From Gammaproteobacteria bacterium UBA2965 (GTDB taxonomy: Bacteria > Pseudomonadota > Gammaproteobacteria > Pseudomonadales > Azotimanducaceae), in contig DEBD01000013.1 in assembly GCA_002348385.1 (NCBI GenBank), forward strand, positions 350,817 through 414,816: 64,000 bases of DNA, written 5' to 3'. Both the position numbers and the translations under genes were made by a program. This document shows, one piece after another, positions 8,699 to 17,674 of this stretch. Each line of letters begins with the position of its first letter. The stretch's first letter is position 1. Under the pieces are notes generated by a model. The model was not told the origin of the DNA and did not search any database. It was given only the letters and a program-made list of their open reading frames with translations.

Positions 8699-9520
8699 AT
8701 GACGAGCCTTCTCCTGCCGCAAACGCACCATGGCATCAGCTGCACCGATATCGAGCAGACCAAGCGCGTGCTGCGCAGTATCGGATTTACCGACCATCAG
8801 CCGGGCGCACCAGAGCCGCTGACCTTTCGCAACAAACACGATGACTATATCGGCCAGGTGACCGCCGGCGTGCTGGGCGACATCTACCACACCCACTATG
8901 TGGAAAACCCCATAACACAACAACAGATCGACCTCATCGAGATCTCGCCAGAAGCAATGCTTCAGCGCGATTGGGAAGACCCGGCCCAGGGAGATCTGAT
9001 CATCGGTATTCAGGTAGAAGACCCGCAAGCCGCATACCAATCCATGCAGGACTCGGACCCCGAGGTTCGCTACACGCCCCCTGAGGCGCTTGCGTCCGAG
9101 GACGGCATTTTGTTCGATTGGCGCGACGGCCAGCGCTCGATCCTTACCACTAGAGAACCCTTTGCATTGGTCCACTACAACAAGCAAACGTTTCCGACGA
9201 CCAAGCGATTCTTCGAGGAAGTACTCGCAATCCCGGTTGAACAAATCGACCAGGATCGCTACCAGCTGGCGGGCATCGGCGGCCGCGTGGAACTGATTGT
9301 GTCAGAACAGACACGCGCGCTGGATTTCGCGATCTGGGGCAAGCACTACCCGGGCGCAAATCACTTCCGCCTCATTCAACAAGACATCGAACGCATCACG
9401 CGACGCTTCGACGAAACCGGCCTAGGCGGCTATATCATCCCGCCAGCCGGAGGATTCGCTTTCCTTTACGGGCCAACGGGCGAGACTATCGAAACGTTCG
9501 ACGCGCAGTTCGGCGATTAG
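8699..9520 (+). CDS. VOC-superfamily protein, two-module
   Basis: 273 residues. The first module opens with HHGISCTDIEQTKRVLRSIG, a typical glyoxalase-like beta-alpha start, and the second covers roughly residues 145-270 (FALVHYNKQTFPTTKRFFEE onward). The final FLYGPTGETIETF resembles the C-terminal strand carrying a metal-binding Glu in the fold. It is oriented divergently to the VOC gene at 7808-8644 and is a related but diverged protein, so the two may act on the same or successive substrates. Its stop overlaps the convergent P450 stop by three to four bases. Confidence 0.75.
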   Translation: MTSLLLPQTHHGISCTDIEQTKRVLRSIGFTDHQPGAPEPLTFRNKHDDYIGQVTAGVLGDIYHTHYVENPITQQQIDLIEISPEAMLQRDWEDPAQGDLIIGIQVEDPQAAYQSMQDSDPEVRYTPPEALASEDGILFDWRDGQRSILTTREPFALVHYNKQTFPTTKRFFEEVLAIPVEQIDQDRYQLAGIGGRVELIVSEQTRALDFAIWGKHYPGANHFRLIQQDIERITRRFDETGLGGYIIPPAGGFAFLYGPTGETIETFDAQFGD

Positions 9521-10806
9521 CCGTCGAGCAGTTCGTAGTCTATGTGCAGCTGAGGCAGGTTGCGCAGAATAAAGCTCGGCTCTGCTTCCGGCGGCGGATG
9601 GCCAGGGGCCAGCCGGATGTTGCCCATGCGCTTGAGCAGTGCGGGAAATCCCAGATTGAGCTCCTGGCGGGCCAGCGGCGCCCCAATGCAGAAATGCACG
9701 CCTGATCCAAAGGCCATCTGCATGCCCGCTTTCTTACGGTGCACGTCCAGCTCGTCCGGGTTTTCGAACTGACGCTCGTCTCTGTTGGCCGCGCCATAGC
9801 GCAGCATGATCATGTTGCCCGCCTTTAAGGGGTGGCCGCCGAGCTCCGTGTCCTTGGTCACCAGGCGCGGCAACCCCTGAACCGGGGACTCTAGTCGCAG
9901 CACCTCCTCAACGAAGGTCTTCACCAGGCTCGGGTCGTCACGCAACACATCCTGTATCTCGGGATTGCGGCACAACAACAGCATGCCCCAGCCGAATGTG
10001 CTGGTAGTCGTTTCGTGACCGGCCACCAGGAACTGATTCAGCACGCTCAAGCACTCGCCGTGAGTGAGCAGTCGATCGTCGCCCTCCAGCTTGCTGTTGG
10101 CCAGGATGCTGATCATGTTCTCCTGGGGCTCGCGCCGGCATTCCTCAATGAGACGCACCAGCAGCTGCTGCAACTCGACGCCCAATCGCGCCCGCCGCAG
10201 CATCTCATCGTGACTGATGGGACTGAACCGCAGGCCCGCCGCGGCGGCGGTGGCGGCATCGTCAAAAAACACTCGGTCCGCCTCCGGAATCCCCAGCCGG
10301 TCCGCGATGATGCGTAGGGGCACCGGCCCGGCAAACGCCGACATGAAATCCACGGAGCCCGAATCGATGAAGTTCTCGATGGTCTCGTCGATCACCACCT
10401 GAACGGCAGGCTCAGCCTTGCGAATCTGGCTCACCGTAAACAGTTTGGAGACGAGGGACCGGTACTGGGTGTGCTCCGGCTCGTCCAGGGTCAGCATGGT
10501 GGGAGGAATCTCGATCATCTGCTCCGCCCAGTGGCGTAGCTCCTTCTGCACGTCCTCGGGCGCCGAATCGAACATCATCTGCTGCGATCCGCCGATGAAC
10601 CCGTCCATCTTGCTGGAATAGGTCTCCGTATCGCGGATGGCTTCCCTGAGCAGGTCGTAGCGCGTCACCACATGCAGGTTGAATGCCGGGATGTGGAACA
10701 CCGGCGCATTATCACGCAAGCGCTGGTAGGCCTCGTAGGGCTCCTTGAGGATCTCCGGGTCGAAGAGTTGGATGTCGTCCACTGAGTCGGTAGCTGGATC
10801 TGCCAT
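9517..10806 (-). CDS. Cytochrome P450
   Basis: 429 residues, complete bacterial class I P450. The I-helix reads LVAGHETTTS, the ExxR motif is in VEEVLRLE, and the haem loop is MAFGSGVHFCIGAPLARQE with the cysteine thiolate ligand. Such proteins are soluble monooxygenases needing ferredoxin and reductase. No ferredoxin adjoins it directly; the [2Fe-2S] ferredoxin at 6339-6656 is the closest. It shares a strand with the TauD-like gene upstream but a 163-base gap separates them. It converges on the VOC gene with overlapping stop codons. The substrate is unknown. Confidence 0.92.
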   Translation of the reverse strand: MADPATDSVDDIQLFDPEILKEPYEAYQRLRDNAPVFHIPAFNLHVVTRYDLLREAIRDTETYSSKMDGFIGGSQQMMFDSAPEDVQKELRHWAEQMIEIPPTMLTLDEPEHTQYRSLVSKLFTVSQIRKAEPAVQVVIDETIENFIDSGSVDFMSAFAGPVPLRIIADRLGIPEADRVFFDDAATAAAAGLRFSPISHDEMLRRARLGVELQQLLVRLIEECRREPQENMISILANSKLEGDDRLLTHGECLSVLNQFLVAGHETTTSTFGWGMLLLCRNPEIQDVLRDDPSLVKTFVEEVLRLESPVQGLPRLVTKDTELGGHPLKAGNMIMLRYGAANRDERQFENPDELDVHRKKAGMQMAFGSGVHFCIGAPLARQELNLGFPALLKRMGNIRLAPGHPPPEAEPSFILRNLPQLHIDYELLDG

Positions 10807-10969
10807 TTCGCGTGCCTCGGCCGCTCCTGCGGAGCGCTGTCAGTTGAGGGCAAACGATAACACGAGGCGCCACATAGGCCGATCCCTGCTATATCACTGA
10901 TACTGCCTGTAAATACGGCATCAGATCCCACGTTAACTGAGCGCCGGACAATCTCTGCAAGGGTGAGTG

Positions 10970-11869
10970 CTATGCGCGTCCAACGGATTTGAGGTATTCA
11001 AAGAGCTGCCGGTCGTGCCGGCTGGCTGCGGTCAGCCGATCCGCGCGGACCCAAGGCTCCCAAGCACCACATTCCGGCAACCCCTCGGGCCGATCGCCCA
11101 CCACGGTAACCCGCTGAATGATTCGTTCGCCCTCGAAGTCGTTCAGCACGAAGTGCTGGGTGCAGCGGTTGTCCCACATGGCCACCGTGCCCGCCGACCA
11201 CCGATAGCGCACGGTAAATCGCGGCGATGTCACCCAACGTGTGAGGAATTGCAGCAGCGCCTCGCTTTCAGGGGCGCTCAGCTCCACGATGCGACGAGTG
11301 AAATGCTCATTTACGTAGAGGGCGCGCCGGCCGGTCTCAGGATGCACACGCACCACCGGATGCACCGCCATCTTGTCAGCCCGTTTGTGAGGCAACGCAT
11401 CGTGCAGCGCGGTGACCCCACAACAGAAGCTCTTCATGGGTTCCGAGAGCCCGTCATATGCGGCATAGCCACTTGTCCACATGGTGTCGCCGCCCACCTC
11501 CGGGCAGCGCACCATATGCAGAATGGACATGACGGCAGGCTCCTGCTCGAAGGTGATGTCCGTATGCCACTCATCGGCAACACCGCCCCGCGTAGCAGCC
11601 AGCTCGAACAACTCAGGATGCTCGGTAAACGGGTTTGTCAGGTTGGGGTGCCCGGCCAGCGCCCCGAACTGCCGACCGAACTCCACATGCTCCGACACAT
11701 CCATGGTCTGGTCCGGAAAAAACAGCACCAGATGCTCCAGCAGCAGAGCCCGAATGGCTTCCACCTCCGCCTCTCCAGCCTGGGCTAGCTGCAGACCCCG
11801 CACCTCTGCTCCCAGCTCACCGGCCAGCCGAACCACCTGCAGGTCCTGCGCTTCGAATTGCCCGCTCAT
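10970..11869 (-). CDS. TauD/TfdA-family Fe(II)/2-oxoglutarate dioxygenase
   Basis: 299 residues. The iron facial triad is visible: HTD in EWHTDITFEQEP near the middle, and the distal His in RCTQHFVLNDF. An Arg after it (RIIQRVTVVGD) is positioned to bind the 2-oxoglutarate carboxylate. Members oxidise taurine, 2,4-D, alkyl sulfates or related substrates, releasing CO2 and succinate. Length is normal. The gene stands alone between a P450 and the divergent thioredoxin-like gene. The particular substrate cannot be deduced; the neighbourhood suggests a hydrophobic carboxylate or sulfate ester. Confidence 0.9.
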   Translation of the reverse strand: MSGQFEAQDLQVVRLAGELGAEVRGLQLAQAGEAEVEAIRALLLEHLVLFFPDQTMDVSEHVEFGRQFGALAGHPNLTNPFTEHPELFELAATRGGVADEWHTDITFEQEPAVMSILHMVRCPEVGGDTMWTSGYAAYDGLSEPMKSFCCGVTALHDALPHKRADKMAVHPVVRVHPETGRRALYVNEHFTRRIVELSAPESEALLQFLTRWVTSPRFTVRYRWSAGTVAMWDNRCTQHFVLNDFEGERIIQRVTVVGDRPEGLPECGAWEPWVRADRLTAASRHDRQLFEYLKSVGRA

Positions 11870-12071
11870 GGAACGGCACGATGGGGCAGCCCGCGTGCAA
11901 AGTCCAGCGCATATGTGTTGCTCTGAAGGGCCGACTCTGACAGACTTCGCGTCGCAAAAAATTGGTCTGTAGAAGTTCTAGGAAGTAAGGGTGTACCCGG
12001 CGTACAACCAGTCGCATAAATCGTTCCGAACCGCCCCGAAGCACAAGCATCGCCCCAACGCCATCCAAAGG

Positions 12072-12593
12072 ATGGGATGGGCACTGTTTGTGTTGGGGTT
12101 AGCGCTGTCAGCAGGCGGCGTGTCTGCCAACCAGACCGACTTCACACTCCCTTCGATTTCCGATCGCCATCAATCCATACGACTTGCGGACTATCGTGGC
12201 AAGACCGTGTACCTGGATTTCTGGTCCTCATGGTGTCTGCCCTGTCGCGATTCGTTGCCGTTACTGGGCAAACTTCAGGGGACGTTTGCCGGCGAGGACT
12301 TCACCATACTAACCGTCAACCTGGATGCCCACCCCAGTGACGGGCGCCACCTGATGGAGAAACTGCAAATCGAACAGCCGGCCGCGAGCGACGTCGGCTG
12401 GCGGGTCGCGAAGCAATTCGGCCTGGAAGTCTTGCCCGCCGCGTTCCTGATCGACGCGGACGGTTCGGTTCGGCATCGACTACCGAAACTCAACGATGAA
12501 AGCTTCGCGGAAGTGGCGAGCATCATCGGTCGCGCGCTGGACGGAAACTCGATCCGGACGGGCGGCAATGGCCGCTCGCAAACAGGTATTTAG
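12072..12593 (+). CDS. Exported thioredoxin-like protein (TlpA/ResA type)
   Basis: 173 residues when started at the ATG at 12072, which puts a hydrophobic signal peptide (MGWALFVLGLALSAGG...) at the N-terminus; an upstream GTG at 11991 would add 27 mostly basic residues and cannot be excluded. The thioredoxin fold contains the redox motif WCLPC in YLDFWSSWCLPCRDS and the cis-proline region EVLPAAFLID. TlpA/ResA proteins keep periplasmic cysteines reduced for cytochrome c and CuA assembly. Position just before an oxidase operon with two c-haem sites supports that role here; this is inference. Confidence 0.85.
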   Translation: MGWALFVLGLALSAGGVSANQTDFTLPSISDRHQSIRLADYRGKTVYLDFWSSWCLPCRDSLPLLGKLQGTFAGEDFTILTVNLDAHPSDGRHLMEKLQIEQPAASDVGWRVAKQFGLEVLPAAFLIDADGSVRHRLPKLNDESFAEVASIIGRALDGNSIRTGGNGRSQTGI

Positions 12594-12788
12594 GGACCGG
12601 CAAGAGCGACGGAAGGCGATATAAGTACATCCACGCAGTGTGACCGGATAGACAAACAGGGTATCAGACGTAAATATAGGCGTTGGGCGCGGTCCGCACA
12701 GGGCCGAGCGACCGGGGCCGAGATTGGCAGGACGGAGCGGCACCAAGCGCGGCGAGAACTGCTGCTAAAGAGATTGAGGGACTAGTAG
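12594..12788 (+). other. Spacer before the oxidase operon
   Basis: 195 bases without a convincing gene. The spacer likely holds the promoter of the oxidase operon, but I find no clear -35/-10 pair. A GAGGG at 12776-12780 serves as the ribosome site of the subunit II gene, nine bases before its ATG. Confidence 0.4.
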
Positions 12789-14141
12789 ATGGTATTTGCG
12801 ATAGCACTGATCATTTTGATCATCGGCTCAGTGGCGTTTCACTTCCTGAGCCCGTGGTATCTCACGCCCCTGGCATCCAACTGGGACACCATCGACTACA
12901 CCATCGACATCACGTTCTGGGTAACCGGGATCGTGTTCGTCGCCATCAACGGCTTCCTGGCGTGGTGCGTATACAAGTACCGGTACAAGGAAGGACGGAA
13001 GGCCGACTACGAGCCCGAAAACAAAAAGCTTGAGGTGTGGTTAACCGCTATCACCGCAGTGGGCGTGGCCGCCATGCTGGCGCCGGGCCTGTTCGTGTGG
13101 GGACAGTTCGTGCAGGTCCCTGAAGATGCGTGGGAAATGGAAGTCGTCGGTCAGCAGTGGCACTGGACTTATCGATTTCCGGGAGCTGACGGCCAACTGG
13201 GCGCTGCAAGCCCTGAGTTCATGAGCGAAGACAATCCGTTCGGCATAAACCCCGACGACCCCGCCGGACAGGATGATAAGCTGATTTACGACCCAGTAGT
13301 CCATATTCCCTCGGGCAAGCCTATGCACGCCTTGCTGCGTGCCAAGGACGTGCTCCACAACTTCACCGTGCCTCAGTTCAGGGTAAAAATGGACCTAGTG
13401 CCAGGGCTGGTCACGTACGTATGGCTGACCCCAACCGTGAATGGCACCTACGACATTCTCTGTGAGGAGTTGTGTGGCGTGGGACACTACACCATGCGCG
13501 GTCGCATCACGGTGGAAGACCAAGCGGATTTCGACGTCTGGCTCGCCCAGCAACCCACCTTCGCGGACACTCAGGCCGAGTTGCCCGGTGACCCGATAGC
13601 CGGCCAGGCGTCCTACGCCGTGTGTGCCGCTTGTCACGGATTCCAAGGCGAAGGCAATGTGGCCATGAACGGGCCCAAGCTCACCGGACAGAGCGCCTGG
13701 TACCTGGAACGCCAGCTCAAAGCCTACAAGCGCGGCCACCGTGGCACGCATGCGCAGGACACCTACGGCCAGCAGATGGCGCCCATGGTGGCAACGCTTA
13801 TCGATGAGCAGTCCATCAACAACGTGGTGGCCTATATACGCTCGCTGCCCGACGAGCCGCCGCAGCACACGGTGCAGGGCGACGTCGCCAATGGCGCGGA
13901 ACTCGCCGAAGGTTGCGTGGTGTGCCACGGCGACGCCGGAGAAGGACGCCACTACACCAATGCCCCCCGGTACGCGGGCATGAGCGATTGGTACCTGGTG
14001 CGCCAACTGAAGAATTTCCAGTCCGGGGTAAGAGGCACTCATCCGGAAGACAAATATGGTGAGCAGATGGGCTTCATGTCCAAACAGCTCTACGGAGACG
14101 ATGCCATCAACGACGTCGTTGCCTACATCAACACCCTTTAA
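12789..14141 (+). CDS. coxB: Cytochrome c oxidase subunit II with two fused cytochrome c domains
   Basis: 450 residues. Two N-terminal membrane helices (about 1-20 plus 40-60, and 75-100) are followed by the periplasmic CuA cupredoxin domain with GQQWHWTYRFPG, HNFTVPQFRVKMD and the CuA motif CEELCGVGHYTM (C225, E227, C229, H233, M236). Two cytochrome c domains follow, with haem sites CAACH at 279-283 and CVVCH at 376-380 and distal Met candidates in the MAPM and GEQMGFM segments. Most caa3-type subunits II carry only one haem domain. It would take electrons into the terminal oxidase directly. It opens the operon with subunits I, III, III and IV. Confidence 0.95.
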   Translation: MVFAIALIILIIGSVAFHFLSPWYLTPLASNWDTIDYTIDITFWVTGIVFVAINGFLAWCVYKYRYKEGRKADYEPENKKLEVWLTAITAVGVAAMLAPGLFVWGQFVQVPEDAWEMEVVGQQWHWTYRFPGADGQLGAASPEFMSEDNPFGINPDDPAGQDDKLIYDPVVHIPSGKPMHALLRAKDVLHNFTVPQFRVKMDLVPGLVTYVWLTPTVNGTYDILCEELCGVGHYTMRGRITVEDQADFDVWLAQQPTFADTQAELPGDPIAGQASYAVCAACHGFQGEGNVAMNGPKLTGQSAWYLERQLKAYKRGHRGTHAQDTYGQQMAPMVATLIDEQSINNVVAYIRSLPDEPPQHTVQGDVANGAELAEGCVVCHGDAGEGRHYTNAPRYAGMSDWYLVRQLKNFQSGVRGTHPEDKYGEQMGFMSKQLYGDDAINDVVAYINTL

Positions 14142-14194
14142 CGGCAACAGCACTTCAGGCATGACACAAACAAGCAAACGGCAGAGGTACTAGG

Positions 14195-15940
14195 ATGGCT
14201 TACGTAGCAATCGCCGACCAAGACGAACCCCTACACGACCCGCAGTCGTTCATAGAGAAGTACATCTGGAGCCAGGATCACAAGGTGATCGCCATCCAGT
14301 ACGGGATCACCGCTATCGGTGTGGGACTGGTTGCATTAGTGCTCTCCGGGCTCATGCGGCTGCAGCTGGGATTCCCGGATCAATTCAGCTTCATCGATCC
14401 CAGCTCCTACTATCAATTCATCACCATGCACGGAATGATCATGGTGATCTACCTCCTCACGGCGCTATTCCTGGGCGGTTTTGGAAACTACCTCATTCCC
14501 CTGATGCTGGGCACGCGGGACATGGTGTTCCCGTACATGAACATGCTCAGCTTCTGGGCGTATTTTCTCTCCGTCATCATTCTACTGGCCAGCTTCTTCG
14601 TGCCCGCGGGCCCAACAGGCGCAGGCTGGACGCTTTACCCACCCCAGGCAATCCTGCCCGGCACGCCCGGCGTGGACTGGGGCATCATCCTGATGCTGGC
14701 CTCTCTGGCCGTATTCATCGTCGCATTCACCATGGGCGGCTTGAACTACATCACCACTGCCCTGCAGGCGCGCTGCCGAGGCATGACCCTCATGCGCATG
14801 CCGCTGTCGGTGTGGGGCATCATCTCCGCCACCGTGCTGGGCCTGCTGGCTTTCCCCGCCTTGCTGGTGAGCGCCATCATGATGCTGCTAGACAAGCTCA
14901 TCGGCACCAGCTTCTTCATGCCCGCCCTGATCAACCTGGGCGAGACGCTCGAATACAACGGGGGCAGCCCGGTGCTGTTCCAGCATCTGTTCTGGTTCTT
15001 CGGCCACCCAGAGGTTTACATCGTGGCGCTGCCCGCGTTCGGCATCGTGTCCGACCTGCTCAGCACCCATGCCCGTAAGAACATCTTCGGCTATCGCATG
15101 ATGGTGTGGGCCATCGTGGCCATCGGTGGTTTGAGCTTCGTCGTATGGGCACACCACATGTACGTGAGCGGCATGCACCCCTACTTCGGCTTCTTCTTCG
15201 CCACAACCACATTGATCATCGCGGTGCCAACGGCCATCAAGGTGTATAACTGGGTGCTCACGCTGTGGCGCGGTAACATCCGACTCACCACGCCCATGCT
15301 GTTCGCCATCGGGTTCATTTTCACCTTCATCAACGGTGGCCTGACCGGCTTGTTCCTGGGCAACGTGACTGTGGACCTGCCACTGTCCGATACCTACTTC
15401 GTGGTGGCTCACTTCCATATGGTAATGGGCGTGTCGCCCATCCTTGTTTTGTTTGGCGCCATCTATCACTGGTACCCCAAAATGACCGGCCGGCTCATGG
15501 ACGAAACTCTAGGCAAATGGCATTTCTGGATTACCTTCGTGGGGGCCTACTCGGTTTATTACCCCATGCATTACCTGGGCTTCCTGGGCCTACCTAGGCG
15601 CTACTACGCCATGGGCGGCGCTGAGTTCATGCCCGAATCTGCCCAATCACTCAATGCGGGCATTTCGGTGGCCGCACTAACACTCGGCGTTGCACAACTG
15701 ATCTTCCTGTACAACGCCATTGTCAGCCTCAAGAAGGGCAAGCCTGCAGGGCACAATCCTTGGGAAGCAACCACATTGGAATGGCAGACCCCGGATACCC
15801 CGCCGCACCACGGCAACTGGGGCGACAAGCTTCCGGTAGTACACCGCTGGGCTTACGACTACAGCGTACCCGGCGTAGAACAGGACTACATTCCACAGAA
15901 TGTGCCCCGCGGCGAAAACGAACAATCAGGCCAGACCTAG
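14195..15940 (+). CDS. coxA: Cytochrome c oxidase subunit I (haem-copper, A-type)
   Basis: 581 residues with twelve predicted membrane helices. The active-site motif GHPEVYIVALPAFG includes a CuB His, the D-channel Glu and the cross-linking Tyr; WAHHMYVSG gives the next two CuB His; HFHMVMG gives the haem a3 and haem a ligands. The D-channel entrance (TRDMVFPYMN) and the K-channel lysine (VPTAIKVYNW) are both present, which marks an A1-type proton-pumping oxidase. It reduces oxygen to water using electrons from the CuA/cytochrome subunit. Gap to coxB is 53 bases with AGAGGT before the ATG. Confidence 0.96.
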   Translation: MAYVAIADQDEPLHDPQSFIEKYIWSQDHKVIAIQYGITAIGVGLVALVLSGLMRLQLGFPDQFSFIDPSSYYQFITMHGMIMVIYLLTALFLGGFGNYLIPLMLGTRDMVFPYMNMLSFWAYFLSVIILLASFFVPAGPTGAGWTLYPPQAILPGTPGVDWGIILMLASLAVFIVAFTMGGLNYITTALQARCRGMTLMRMPLSVWGIISATVLGLLAFPALLVSAIMMLLDKLIGTSFFMPALINLGETLEYNGGSPVLFQHLFWFFGHPEVYIVALPAFGIVSDLLSTHARKNIFGYRMMVWAIVAIGGLSFVVWAHHMYVSGMHPYFGFFFATTTLIIAVPTAIKVYNWVLTLWRGNIRLTTPMLFAIGFIFTFINGGLTGLFLGNVTVDLPLSDTYFVVAHFHMVMGVSPILVLFGAIYHWYPKMTGRLMDETLGKWHFWITFVGAYSVYYPMHYLGFLGLPRRYYAMGGAEFMPESAQSLNAGISVAALTLGVAQLIFLYNAIVSLKKGKPAGHNPWEATTLEWQTPDTPPHHGNWGDKLPVVHRWAYDYSVPGVEQDYIPQNVPRGENEQSGQT

Positions 15941-15952
15941 AAAGTAAAATCC

Positions 15953-16582
15953 GTGATCGGGAAATTCTTCAAACAACTCACTGATAAACCCTGGCTACCG
16001 CCTGAGCAGGAGGTGGTTGCGGAAATCAACACGGGTGCGGTAGCACTTGCGGTGCCGCCGGCCAGGGTCGCGTTGAGGTTGTTCCTGTGCGTGGCGTTCG
16101 TGCTGTTTTCCCTGTTCAGCGTGGCCTACTACGTGCGCATGGAACTGGACGACTGGCGGCCATTGGCCGAGCCAGGCCTGCTGTGGCTCAACACCGCGGT
16201 GATCCTGCTCTCCAGCGTGGCGCTGCAGATAGCGCGTCAGGCGGTACAGCGAGGCAACACCAGGACGGTGAGTTTCACGCTCACCTTGGGTGGGCTGCTC
16301 ACCATCGCGTTCCTGGTGGGTCAGTACATGACTTGGGGCGAACTGCGCGGCGCGGGTTATTTTGCGGCCGGCAATCCGGCCAACGCGTTCTACTACCTAC
16401 TCACAGCGGTGCACGGGTTGCACCTCTTGGGCGGACTGGTGGTATGGGCGCGTACCGTCAAACGGATGTGGCAGGGTGCCGAGCCCTACCAGATTCGATT
16501 GAGCATTGAGCTGTGCACCACCTATTGGCACTTCCTGGCATTGGTGTGGCTCGGCATCTTTTGGATTTTGATCTCAACTTGA
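15953..16582 (+). CDS. Cytochrome c oxidase subunit III-like protein, first paralogue (CoxO-like)
   Basis: 209 residues from a GTG start 12 bases after coxA. Five hydrophobic helices and the family segments GQYMTWGELRGAGYF, VHGLHLLGGLVVW and TTYWHFLALVWLGIFW identify a short five-helix subunit III. Immediately downstream is a second subunit III-like gene. Two neighbouring subunit III genes are known from the CoxMNOP oxidase of Bradyrhizobium japonicum (CoxO and CoxP), which also has a cytochrome c-fused subunit II, so this operon matches that arrangement. It presumably stabilises the catalytic core and its proton uptake. Confidence 0.88.
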   Translation: MIGKFFKQLTDKPWLPPEQEVVAEINTGAVALAVPPARVALRLFLCVAFVLFSLFSVAYYVRMELDDWRPLAEPGLLWLNTAVILLSSVALQIARQAVQRGNTRTVSFTLTLGGLLTIAFLVGQYMTWGELRGAGYFAAGNPANAFYYLLTAVHGLHLLGGLVVWARTVKRMWQGAEPYQIRLSIELCTTYWHFLALVWLGIFWILIST

Positions 16583-16595
16583 TAGCAGGATAGAC

Positions 16596-17291
16596 ATGGC
16601 GAACGACGCAACCACGGCGGACCAAACTCCCGCTTTCGGTGAAGGAACAGGCTGGAGCGGCGTAGTCGGCGACTGGTCGTCTGACAAGCAGACCTTCGGG
16701 GTGCCCTGGGGCAAGGCGATGATGTGGATCTTCCTGCTCAGCGACACCTTCATCTTCAGTTGCTTCCTGGTGAGCTACATGAAGGTGCGCATGTCCACCG
16801 CCATCGCGTGGCCTAATCCCAGCGAAGTGTTCGGGTTGACCGTTTTCGGCGTCGACGTGCCGCTGCTGCTCATCGCCATCATGACCTTCGTACTGATCTC
16901 TTCCAGCGGCACCATGGCCATGGCCGTAAATTTTGGCTATCGGCGCGACAAGAAGAAGACCGTGGCGCTCATGCTGGCAACTGCCGCTTTCGGCGCCACC
17001 TTCGTAGGCATGCAGGCCTTCGAGTGGACCAAGCTCATCCAGGACGGCGTGCGGCCATGGAGCAACCCCTTTGGCGCGCCCCAGTTCGGGTCCGCTTTCT
17101 TCATGATTACCGGGTTCCACGGACTGCACGTTTCGGCCGGCGTCATCTACCTGGTGGTGGTGGCCAACCGGGTGAGAAACGGTTTCTATGACAAGAAAGG
17201 CAACTACGATATGGTAGAGATATCAGGCCTTTATTGGCACTTCGTAGACTTGGTCTGGGTATTTATCTTCGCATTTTTCTATCTTTGGTGA
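16596..17291 (+). CDS. Cytochrome c oxidase subunit III, second paralogue (CoxP-like)
   Basis: 231 residues. After a soluble N-terminus of about 35 residues come five membrane helices. Signature segments are MMWIFLLSDTFIFSCFL, GMQAFEWTKLI (with the conserved Glu), GFHGLHVSAGVIYL and LYWHFVDLVWVFIFAFFYLW. It is the closer match to ordinary short subunit III of the two paralogues. It starts 13 bases after the first one and ends 9 bases before the subunit IV gene, so all are one transcript. Confidence 0.93.
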   Translation: MANDATTADQTPAFGEGTGWSGVVGDWSSDKQTFGVPWGKAMMWIFLLSDTFIFSCFLVSYMKVRMSTAIAWPNPSEVFGLTVFGVDVPLLLIAIMTFVLISSSGTMAMAVNFGYRRDKKKTVALMLATAAFGATFVGMQAFEWTKLIQDGVRPWSNPFGAPQFGSAFFMITGFHGLHVSAGVIYLVVVANRVRNGFYDKKGNYDMVEISGLYWHFVDLVWVFIFAFFYLW

Positions 17292-17300
17292 GGCTGCGCT

Positions 17301-17627
17301 ATGTCTGAACACGCAGAGGGTCAACAGCACCCCATAAGCATTTATCTGTGGATCTGGTTGCTGCTGTTCGTCTTCAGCGCCTTGTCCTATATGGTGGACA
17401 TCGCCGGCTTCCAGGGGTACCTACGCTGGAGCCTGATCCTGCTCTTCATGTTTCTGAAGGCCGGCTTCATCGTGGCCATCTTCATGCACATGGCATGGGA
17501 GCGCCTAGCACTCATCTCGGCCATTCTCGGTCCGCCGCTCGTGTTGCTGGTGCTGATCTGGCTCATGGCCATTGAAGCCGACTACACCTTTCTGACCCGG
17601 CTGCTGTACTTCGAAATCGGCGACTAG
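17301..17627 (+). CDS. Cytochrome c oxidase subunit IV family small membrane protein
   Basis: 108 residues with three predicted membrane helices: ISIYLWIWLLLFVFSALSY, LRWSLILLFMFLKAGFIVAI and LGPPLVLLVLIWLMAI. The FLKAGFIVAIFMHM segment with its Lys and His is typical of bacterial subunit IV (CtaF/CoxD-like, prokaryotic cytochrome c oxidase subunit IV). It closes the oxidase operon and is followed by a strong hairpin at 17651-17674. The protein aids assembly or stability rather than catalysis. Confidence 0.9.
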   Translation: MSEHAEGQQHPISIYLWIWLLLFVFSALSYMVDIAGFQGYLRWSLILLFMFLKAGFIVAIFMHMAWERLALISAILGPPLVLLVLIWLMAIEADYTFLTRLLYFEIGD

Positions 17628-17650
17628 TTAACTAGCTCACCGCATAGCTA

Positions 17651-17674
17651 GACGGCCGGTATCAACCGGCCGTC
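17651..17674. terminator. Hairpin between the oxidase operon and a convergent MFS gene
   Basis: A perfect 10-bp GC-rich stem (GACGGCCGGT / ACCGGCCGTC) with a 4-base loop. It is 24 bases after the subunit IV stop and its loop carries the stop codon of the converging MFS gene. A run of T is missing on either strand, so it may act as a weak or Rho-assisted bidirectional terminator or as an RNA-stabilising end. Confidence 0.6.
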
